Source: an uncultured Lachnospiraceae bacterium (lineage in GTDB: Bacteria; Bacillota; Clostridia; Lachnospirales; Lachnospiraceae). Taken from it: DNA of 38,208 nucleotides. The DNA lies in NCBI GenBank assembly GCA_946403075.1, contig CAMIYN010000018.1:1-38208 (forward strand), read 5' to 3'. Each line of letters begins with the position of its first letter. The first letter of the stretch is position 1. Under the pieces are notes generated by a model, which saw only the letters and a program-made list of their open reading frames with translations, did not search any database and was not told the DNA's origin. Of the stretch, positions 32,875-38,208 are shown piece by piece. The translations under genes and the position numbers were made by a program.

Positions 32875-33056
32875 TTGTAGGGGCGAAGCATTGCGAGCCC
32901 TTGTAGGGGCGAAGCATTGCGAGCCCTTGTAGGGGCGAAGCACCGCGAGCCCTTGTAGGGGCGAAGCATCATGAGCCCTTGTAGGGGCGAAGCATCATGA
33001 GCCCTTGTAGGGGCGAAGTACCACGAGCCCTAATCAAGATGGCAGAGTTAGCCGTA
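32875..33056 (-). repeat. 26-bp tandem repeat array between copA terminator and giant gene
   Basis: There are six 26-bp units with variable parts GCATTGC, GCACCGC, GCATCAT and GTACCAC. The array ends in the alternative spacer (AATCAAGATGGCAGAGTTAG), the reverse form of the spacer used in the plus-oriented clusters. It corresponds to 2563-2800 in the left duplicate, with different unit number and order. Confidence 0.9.
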
Positions 33057-33105
33057 GTCTTTAACAATATATATATATTTATTTCATACAATCAACACAA
33101 CAAAA

Positions 33106-33128
33106 AAGGGAGGGCTGAACCCTCCCTT
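33106..33128 (-). terminator. Intrinsic terminator of the copper operon
   Basis: A perfect 9-bp stem (AAGGGAGGG / CCCTCCCTT) closes a five-base TTCAG loop. On the minus strand it is followed by a T run and preceded by A/T-rich sequence, so it could work in both directions. It lies about 35 nt after the copA/copZ stop codon at 33164-33162. Confidence 0.88.
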
Positions 33129-33161
33129 AAAAAAATGGATAATCTTTACAAAAGTTTCACC

Positions 33162-33371
33162 CTACATTAATCCTTTATAATCGTATCCAGCAGCAATAAC
33201 TGCTTCCTCAAACAAGTGTGTATCCACATCTTTATCAAGGGTAATTTTGACTTCATTCGTATTATGATTTGCCACTACGGCACTTACACCATCAATTTTT
33301 TTTATAGCATCACTTACCCTTGCCTCGCAATGTTCACAACTCATCCCTTCTACCCTTATTATTTTTTCCAT
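33162..33371 (-). CDS. copZ: CopZ-like copper chaperone from an internal start within copA
   Basis: ATG 33371-33369 is codon 798 of the copA frame, but it has its own ideal SD, AAGGAGG (33386-33380), with an 8-nt spacer. From here the frame gives 69 residues, the normal size of CopZ. The metal site is GMSCEHC at 9-15 (Cys12 and Cys15), with the usual beta-alpha-beta-beta-alpha-beta pattern and ending AAGYDYKGLM. CopZ carries Cu(I) to CopA in the cytoplasm. Whether it is made only as a fusion, only separately, or both cannot be told from sequence. The SD and the family's gene order strongly suggest at least some separate product. Confidence 0.75.
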   Translation of the reverse strand: MEKIIRVEGMSCEHCEARVSDAIKKIDGVSAVVANHNTNEVKITLDKDVDTHLFEEAVIAAGYDYKGLM

Positions 33372-35762
33372 TTGTTTTTCCTCCTTAAAATTTTTTTTAT
33401 TTTTAATTTTTTTGTCACCAAAACTTTTATATATATTAAACAAATTGAGCCTTAGTGCATTCATGCACACAGTAAAACTTGACAAACTCATCGCCATTGC
33501 CCCAACCATAGGATTCATTTTATAGACAAATACTCCTGCTGCAAGTGGTATACAAATGACATTATAGAAAAATGCCCAAAACAAATTTTCATGTATATTC
33601 TTTAAAACTTTTCTACTAAGCCTTATCGCAGCTACCACATCCATAAGTTTGCTATTCATAAGCACTACATCTGCACTGTCTATAGCTACATCCGTTCCAG
33701 CCCCTATCGCTATCCCTATATTTGCTCTCATAAGTGCTGGGGCATCATTAATTCCATCCCCAACCATTGCGACTTCACCATATTTTTTTAAATCCCTAAC
33801 TACCGACTCTTTTCCATTTGGCAATACCTCTGCTACCACTTCATCAACCCCAGTAAGATTTGCAATAGCCATAGCAGTTTTTTTATTATCCCCAGTCAGC
33901 ATATAAACTTTGATACCCATATTTTTCATTTGCCTAATAGCTTCAACTGAGTCTTCTTTGATTACATCTGCAACTGAAATTATTCCCAAAAGCTTACCAG
34001 CCATTTCAAATAACATCGGAGTTTTCCCTTCATTTGATAATCTCTCAATTATCTCTTTTGCATCTTCCCCTATGTCTACAAGACTTGATATGTATTTAAA
34101 ACTACCAGCATTTACAATTTTATCATTTATTTTAGCAGTAAGGCCACTGCCTGCAAGAGTTTTAAAATTTTCTACTCTATTTTCAGCTAAAAAACTCTTA
34201 TCAAATTTGTTCTCTGGTAAGTTTTCTACAAAAAAAACTATTGATTTGGCAAGTGGATGATTTGAATTTTTTTCTATGCTATATACTATATTTAAAAACT
34301 CATTTAAATTAGGGGAAAACTCAAATATATCACTACTTTTAATTACTTCATATTTTTTTAGTGTTTTATTCTCTTCATTTATATAAATATCTACGACCTT
34401 TGGTTCCCCTTTTGTAATTGTGCCTGTTTTATCAAGTGCAATAACTTTTACCTTCCCAGCATTTTCAAGAGCTTCACTAGTCTTAAAAAGTATACCATTT
34501 TTTGCCCCTATACCATTTCCAACCATAATTGCGACAGGGGTAGCAAGCCCAAGTGCACAAGGACAAGAAATTACCAATACTGATATTCCCCTTGCAAGTG
34601 CAAAACTTATATCTTGACCTGAAAATACCCATATCAAAGTCACTATAAAAGCTACAGCTATTACAAATGGCACAAATACAGCTGAAACCTTGTCAGCAAT
34701 TCTTGCAATAGGTGCCTTAGTTGCTGCTGCATCTGAAACCATATGTATGATTTGGCTAAGTGTTGTATCTTCCCCTACTCTTATCGCCTTACATTTCAAA
34801 AATCCAGACTCATTTATTGTTGCAGCACTTACCTTATCCCCAACATTTTTATCTACTGGTAAAGATTCACCAGTTAAACAAGATTCATTTACAGCACTCA
34901 CTCCTTCAATTACTTCACCATCTACAGGTATGCTATCCCCTGCTCTAACTACAAAAATATCCCCTACTTTTACTTCCCCGATTGGTATTTCTATCTCTTC
35001 ATTATCTTTTATGACTATTGCAGTTTTTGGAGCAAGTTTCATAAGCGATTTTAATGCATCAGTAGTTCTACCCTTAGACATAGCCTCAAGCATCTTACCT
35101 ACAGTGATAAGTGTTGGTATCATAGCAGCAGATTCAAAATATAGTTCATTATGATAAATACTCATTAATTCCATATTGGTAGAGCCATTAGTTAGCATTA
35201 TAGTCATATTATATAAAACTACCAAGCTCCACAAAAAAGATATACTTGAACCAAGTGCTACAAGGCTATCCATATTTGGGCTTCGCATGATTAATGCTTT
35301 AAAGCCATTTACAAAAAATTTGTTGTTTATACTCATTACAATAATTGCAATAAGCATTTGAGTAATAGAAAGCCCAATTAGATTGTTATTTAAAAAACTT
35401 GGTAGTGGAAGATGAAGCATATTATGCCCCATAGTAATATACATTAACACAACCAAAAATATAATAGATGATACCAATCTCTTTTTAAGTTTTGGTGTTT
35501 CTCTATCTATTAGTGCATCTTCATCAGCAGACAAAGTTTGATTTCCCAGATTTTCACTTTTACTCCCCTTAACTCTTGCACTATACCCAGCTTTAACTAC
35601 TGCAGCAATTATCTCATCATCTCTTGCTATTCCTTCTACTCCCATCGAATTAGTAAGGAGACTTACAGACACAGAATCTACTCCTTTAACTAGTGAAACT
35701 GCTTTTTCTACTCTTGTTTGACAAGCAGCACAACTCATTCCTTCCACGATATATTGTTTCAT
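33162..35762 (-). CDS. copA: Copper-exporting P1B-type ATPase CopA, fused in frame to a CopZ-like C-terminal domain
   Basis: An inner-membrane Cu(I) pump of 866 residues. It has an N-terminal metal-binding domain with GMSCAAC (8-14) and membrane segments from about residue 95. Further motifs are TGES at 297-300, the CPC transport motif at 400-402, the DKTGT phosphorylation site at 444-448, HP at 502-503, GDGIND at 668-673, and the YN and MSLSS pairs in the last two helices that mark Cu(I) pumps. The start has AAAGGAGG 6 nt upstream. Unusually, a second metal-binding domain (798-866, GMSCEHC) follows a Lys/Asn-rich linker. The linker DNA contains A7 (33413-33407) and A8 (33398-33391) runs, and a full SD lies before Met798. 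One extra A in either run would give a TAA before or at that SD and split the frame into a 786-residue-class CopA and CopZ. It lies downstream of csoR across a repeat array and is probably co-transcribed. Confidence 0.95.
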   Translation of the reverse strand: MKQYIVEGMSCAACQTRVEKAVSLVKGVDSVSVSLLTNSMGVEGIARDDEIIAAVVKAGYSARVKGSKSENLGNQTLSADEDALIDRETPKLKKRLVSSIIFLVVLMYITMGHNMLHLPLPSFLNNNLIGLSITQMLIAIIVMSINNKFFVNGFKALIMRSPNMDSLVALGSSISFLWSLVVLYNMTIMLTNGSTNMELMSIYHNELYFESAAMIPTLITVGKMLEAMSKGRTTDALKSLMKLAPKTAIVIKDNEEIEIPIGEVKVGDIFVVRAGDSIPVDGEVIEGVSAVNESCLTGESLPVDKNVGDKVSAATINESGFLKCKAIRVGEDTTLSQIIHMVSDAAATKAPIARIADKVSAVFVPFVIAVAFIVTLIWVFSGQDISFALARGISVLVISCPCALGLATPVAIMVGNGIGAKNGILFKTSEALENAGKVKVIALDKTGTITKGEPKVVDIYINEENKTLKKYEVIKSSDIFEFSPNLNEFLNIVYSIEKNSNHPLAKSIVFFVENLPENKFDKSFLAENRVENFKTLAGSGLTAKINDKIVNAGSFKYISSLVDIGEDAKEIIERLSNEGKTPMLFEMAGKLLGIISVADVIKEDSVEAIRQMKNMGIKVYMLTGDNKKTAMAIANLTGVDEVVAEVLPNGKESVVRDLKKYGEVAMVGDGINDAPALMRANIGIAIGAGTDVAIDSADVVLMNSKLMDVVAAIRLSRKVLKNIHENLFWAFFYNVICIPLAAGVFVYKMNPMVGAMAMSLSSFTVCMNALRLNLFNIYKSFGDKKIKNKKNFKEEKQMEKIIRVEGMSCEHCEARVSDAIKKIDGVSAVVANHNTNEVKITLDKDVDTHLFEEAVIAAGYDYKGLM

Positions 35763-35828
35763 TTTTTTCCTCCTTTCATTTTTTACTCGCGATGTTTTGC
35801 ATCTACTACTATCACTATTTTTTTGATA

Positions 35829-36176
35829 CGGGCTCGTGGTACTTCGCCCCTACAGATAACTCTGCTGTCTTGCTACGGGCTCGCTTAGGGCTCCCACTGG
35901 TTCGCCCCTACGGTTAACATTACTGTCTTGCCTCGGGCTCGTGGTACTTCGCCCCTACTGCTAACATTACTGTCTTGCCTCGGGCTCGCGATGCTTCGCC
36001 CCTGCTGCTAACATTACTGTCTTGCCTCGGGCTTGCGATGCTTCGCCCCTACAACTAACACTACTATATTGCTGCGGGCTCGTGGTACTTCGCCCCTACG
36101 GCTAACATTACTGTCTTACTACGGGCTCGCGATGCTTCGCCCCTACATTACTTGGCTTCACCGCTACGGTTCGCAC
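35829..36176 (+). repeat. 47-bp repeat array between csoR and copA
   Basis: There are seven units, mostly 47 bp: a 24-bp core from GGGCTC to TTCGCCCCTAC, with GCGATGC or GTGGTAC variants between, then an AT-rich spacer containing TAACATTACTGTCTTGC. The last part is the terminal motif (ATTACTTGGCTTC ... GTTCGCAC), which ends at 36176, immediately beside the csoR stop codon (36179-36177). It fills the gap between two genes that should share a transcript, so it is probably transcribed as part of the csoR-copA message. Confidence 0.9.
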
Positions 36177-36476
36177 CTATCTCATAAGTTTGTTTATCAT
36201 TTCTGTAAATTCTATAACAGCTCTCTCATCCCCATTTTGTATGTCTACTTTTACACAGTTTTTTATGTGACATACAAGTAATTCTTTGTTAAAACTATTT
36301 AATGCATTGTTGATAGCTGTTACCTGCATAAGTATCTTGGGGCAGTATTCATTATTTTCTACCATCTTTATAACACCTCTCACTTGCCCCTCAATTTTTT
36401 TCAACCTTGTCGTAAGTTTCTTTTTTTCTTCTTCTGTCCTCATCTTATGTTTATGTATGTATTCTATTTTTTTCAT
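36177..36476 (-). CDS. csoR: CsoR-family copper-sensing repressor
   Basis: A 99-residue all-helical DUF156 (CsoR/RcnR/FrmR) protein with the family core RLKKIEGQVRGVIKMVE. The Cu(I) ligands of CsoR are present: Cys45 in EYCPKIL, and His70 and Cys74 in CHIKNC. This separates it from FrmR and RcnR. As a tetramer it would release DNA on binding Cu(I). The ATG at 36476 has GGAGG 6 nt upstream. Promoter and operator overlap directly upstream (36494-36522), implying self-repression. It is followed by copA, the expected target. The stop codon touches the end of a repeat array, which may have inserted there; the length is normal for the family, so truncation is unlikely. Confidence 0.92.
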   Translation of the reverse strand: MKKIEYIHKHKMRTEEEKKKLTTRLKKIEGQVRGVIKMVENNEYCPKILMQVTAINNALNSFNKELLVCHIKNCVKVDIQNGDERAVIEFTEMINKLMR

Positions 36477-36493
36477 GCTACACCTCCATATAC

Positions 36494-36522
36494 ATTATAC
36501 CCCTATATAGTATATTTGTCAA
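36494..36522 (-). promoter_or_regulatory. csoR promoter with embedded CsoR operator
   Basis: On the minus strand, a consensus TTGACA (36522-36517), 17 nt and a consensus TATAAT (36499-36494) lie about 18-23 nt before the start codon. Between and overlapping the boxes is an imperfect dyad: TATAC and GTATA arms around a nine-base centre (36496-36514) that includes a run of G, as in known CsoR sites (GTATAC-type arms with G/C tracts). Binding there would cover the spacer and the -10, blocking RNA polymerase until Cu(I) binds CsoR. Confidence 0.8.
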
Positions 36523-36572
36523 GTAATAAAAAAATCCCTATATTGAGATTTTAATTATGGTAATTTTGCTTA

Positions 36573-36600
36573 TGAAAATCCTAACAATATATGATTTTCA
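36573..36600. repeat. Inverted repeat between csoR and the GIY-YIG gene
   Basis: TGAAAATC and GATTTTCA form a perfect 8-bp inverted repeat with a 12-nt loop. It lies about 36 nt past the GIY-YIG stop codon. It may be a weak terminator for the trxB operon, but no T tract follows on the minus strand, so this is uncertain. Confidence 0.4.
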
Positions 36601-36635
36601 AAATTTCGTCTCTTAAAAACTAAAAAATAAATATT

Positions 36636-36953
36636 TTAAAACTTAACTCTCACAAATTTATAAATATTCACATCAATTATATCTTTAAAATATTTTTTAA
36701 AACTCCTTTTATCACTACACAAATTTTCTTTATCTGCTTTCTTTAGTTTTTTAATTTTACTTTCAAGCTTTAAAGCATTACTTCTGCCATCAGTTTTATA
36801 CAAAACTTCTATCTTTTGTGGCTTAAATGCCTTTGTCCATTTTGCTCCCTTTATACCACTCTTATGTTCTAGAAATCTTCTCTTATAATCAGTAGTTATC
36901 CCAGTATAGAGTTTATCTTCTTCACACCTTATTATATAGATAAAATATTTCAT
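36636..36953 (-). CDS. GIY-YIG domain protein, UPF0213/YhbQ type
   Basis: A small single-domain GIY-YIG protein of 105 residues. The motif is FIYIIRC at the start and LYTGIT at 19-24, with the conserved Arg in DYKRRF, the EHKSG segment and a Glu in ALKLESKIKKL. These match the catalytic face of the UPF0213 group, small putative DNA endonucleases of unclear cell role. The C-terminus (about residues 80-105) is somewhat longer than the minimal domain. Its ATG begins one base after the trxB stop codon and has no clear SD of its own, so translation is probably coupled to trxB. Confidence 0.85.
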   Translation of the reverse strand: MKYFIYIIRCEEDKLYTGITTDYKRRFLEHKSGIKGAKWTKAFKPQKIEVLYKTDGRSNALKLESKIKKLKKADKENLCSDKRSFKKYFKDIIDVNIYKFVRVKF

Positions 36954-36954
36954 A

Positions 36955-37878
36955 CTAAAATTTATTAATTATCAAATATTTTTGTATAGAAGTAATAGCA
37001 TTTGCCCCATCACTGCAAGCAGTTATAACCTGTCTCAAAACTTTTTTTCTCACATCCCCACAGGCATATATTCCAGATACACTACTTTCACAACTTTCAT
37101 CTGCAACTACATAACCATTATCTATTTCTACTAAATTTTTTACGAGTTCAGTATTTGGATTAATCCCAACTGCTATAAAGACTCCATTTACTTCTATAGT
37201 TCTATCCACATTTTCATTGTTTTTTATATTAATATTTTCTACAAAATCTTTTCCCACTATTTCTTTCACTTCACTATTAAAAATTACTTCCACATTTTCT
37301 TTACTAAGTAATTCTTTTACCAATATATCAGTTGCTCTAAACACATCTCTCCTAAGTATCACATACACTTTTTTACAAATTTTTGATAAAAAAATCGCAT
37401 CCTCTACAGCAACATCTCCACCACCTATCACGGCAGTTGTTTTCCCCTTAAAAAAAGCACCATCACAAGTAGCACAATATGACACACCTCTTCCTATAAA
37501 TTCTTCTTCCCCTACTGCACCAAGTTTCATTGGATTTGCACCAGTTGCGAGAATTACAGTTTTCGTATCATACTCATTTTTTTTTGTTATAACTTTTATT
37601 AAATTATCTATTTTTTTTATTTCAATAGCTTTTTCTTTTACTATCTCAATATCCATATGCTTACTATGTTCTGCAAATTTGTCATATAATTCTTGCCCTG
37701 ATAAACCAAAAAAGCCTGTATAATTTTCTATCTCATAAGTATTAACTATTTGACTATCAAGTGAATATATATCTTTTAAAACCACAAAATTTAATCCCGC
37801 TCTTTTTGCATAAATTGCTGCAGTGAGACCTGCAGGTCCTGTCCCTATTATTATTAAATCATAAATATTGTTTTCCAT
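36955..37878 (-). CDS. trxB: Thioredoxin reductase (NADPH, FAD flavoprotein)
   Basis: A 307-residue low-molecular-weight thioredoxin-disulfide reductase, cytoplasmic. Visible motifs: FAD-binding GTGPAG (12-17), redox-active CATC at 135-138 in SYCATCDG, nucleotide-binding GGGDVAVEDA from 152, and C-terminal FAD motif GIYACGDV. It passes electrons from NADPH (or NADH) to thioredoxin. The ATG at 37878 has no SD close by; AAGGAG lies 34 nt upstream with a perfect inverted repeat in between. An in-frame TGA seven codons upstream rules out an earlier start nearby. It forms an operon with the GIY-YIG gene (1 nt apart). No trxA is in the window. Confidence 0.92.
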   Translation of the reverse strand: MENNIYDLIIIGTGPAGLTAAIYAKRAGLNFVVLKDIYSLDSQIVNTYEIENYTGFFGLSGQELYDKFAEHSKHMDIEIVKEKAIEIKKIDNLIKVITKKNEYDTKTVILATGANPMKLGAVGEEEFIGRGVSYCATCDGAFFKGKTTAVIGGGDVAVEDAIFLSKICKKVYVILRRDVFRATDILVKELLSKENVEVIFNSEVKEIVGKDFVENINIKNNENVDRTIEVNGVFIAVGINPNTELVKNLVEIDNGYVVADESCESSVSGIYACGDVRKKVLRQVITACSDGANAITSIQKYLIINKF

Positions 37879-37887
37879 ATTTTTATA

Positions 37888-37918
37888 GTGTATAAATCAT
37901 TATATACACATTCTCCTT
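37888..37918 (-). promoter_or_regulatory. Hairpin or operator between SD-like site and trxB start
   Basis: GTGTATA and TATACAC (37909-37903 and 37894-37888) are a perfect 7-bp inverted repeat with an 8-nt centre containing TAATGATT. AAGGAG (37918-37913) lies just upstream. Folding the hairpin out would place the SD about 12 nt from the ATG. Alternatively it is a binding site for a regulator. A five-codon frame (M-I-Y-T-L) starts inside it. Confidence 0.4.
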
Positions 37919-37941
37919 TTTTATTTTTTATATCATCAAAT

Positions 37942-38208
37942 CGGGCTCGCGATGCTTTACTCCTACGGTTAACACTACTATCTTGATACGGGCTCGTGGT
38001 ACTTCGCCCCTACGATTAACATTACTGTCTTGCTTAGGGCTCGCGATGCTTCGCCCCTACAGTTAACATTATTCTCTTGATACGGGCTCCCTATGGTTAA
38101 CTCTACTGTCTTGCTACGGGCTCGTTTAGGGCTCCCAATGGTTCGCCCCTACGGCCCCTACGATTAACATTACTGTCTTGCCTCGGGCTCGCGATGCTTC
38201 GCCCCTAC
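37942..38208 (+). repeat. 47-bp-type repeat array upstream of trxB, continuing past the window
   Basis: This is the same element as at 35829-36176: GGGCTCGCGATGCTTCGCCCC-like cores alternate with TAACATTACTGTCTTGC spacers, with some units shortened or fused (38080-38150). About five to six units are visible. It begins about 60 nt upstream of the trxB start and runs off the window end, so its full length is unknown. Confidence 0.88.

Noticed and set aside
33407-33413. Classical -1 ribosomal frameshift heptamer at the copA A7 run
   Set aside because: In the zero frame the heptamer reads C AAA AAA, so the first tRNA would not re-pair fully. Transcriptional slippage or an indel fits better.
34690-35154. 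Plus-strand frames opposite copA
   Set aside because: copA is complete, with all family motifs on the minus strand. These frames are shadows without SD or homology that I can recognise.
36573-36600. Firm intrinsic terminator of the trxB operon
   Set aside because: The stem is AT-rich, the loop long and no T tract follows, so it is kept only as an inverted repeat.

Overview
The window is AT-rich (roughly 30% GC by eye). Strong Shine-Dalgarno (SD) sites, TTGACA/TATAAT promoters, intrinsic terminators and a signal peptide of the type seen on Clostridia surface proteins suggest a low-GC anaerobic Bacillota (Clostridia), perhaps oral or gut associated. Family level cannot be settled from the sequence. 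TGG is used for Trp, so this is not a mycoplasma, although the repeat family involved (DUF285/BspA-like leucine-rich repeats) is also common there. Every gene I support lies on the minus strand.

Layout in coordinate order. (1) 1-1717: the N-terminal 572 residues of a BspA-like surface protein, cut by the window edge. (2) 1718-3437: a gene-poor region with three clusters of an intergenic GC-rich repeat, a candidate promoter, two terminators and a frameshifted remnant of a YhcG/DUF1016-type nuclease gene. (3) 3438-32009: one uninterrupted 28.6-kb reading frame for a secreted protein of about 9,523 residues. It has a signal peptide, an acidic linker, about 29 copies of a super-module (beta-rich head, several MF..C LRRs, and a TNWTV..VYVG tail), five interspersed modules that look like three-fold beta-prisms (MABP-like), and four Listeria-Bacteroides (InlB B-type) repeats. 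There is no recognisable cell-wall anchor. (4) 32010-33161: a second copy of the upstream region described in (2). (5) 33162-36522: a copper-response cluster, csoR then copA, with copZ either fused to the copA 3' end or translated from an internal start. A repeat array sits between csoR and copA. (6) 36636-37878: trxB and a GIY-YIG protein as a tight two-gene operon. (7) 37942-38208: another repeat array running off the window.

The main large-scale structure is a tandem duplication. Bases 1-2894 match 30311-33147 with only a few percent difference, including promoter, arrays and terminator, at an offset of about 30.25 kb. The organism therefore carries at least two neighbouring BspA-like genes, one of them giant, in direct repeat. 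A block of about 580 bp with no visible difference inside more diverged flanks suggests gene conversion. The other structure of interest is a family of 26-bp and 47-bp GC-rich repeats that fills every large intergenic gap and no gene. One array ends exactly at the csoR stop codon, and others lie in the probable leaders of the giant genes.

Functionally, CsoR, CopA and CopZ form a copper-sensing and export set. CsoR probably controls itself through an operator lying between perfect -35 and -10 boxes, and probably controls copA and copZ by read-through. TrxB reduces thioredoxin. The giant proteins are inferred to be surface adhesins or matrix proteins.
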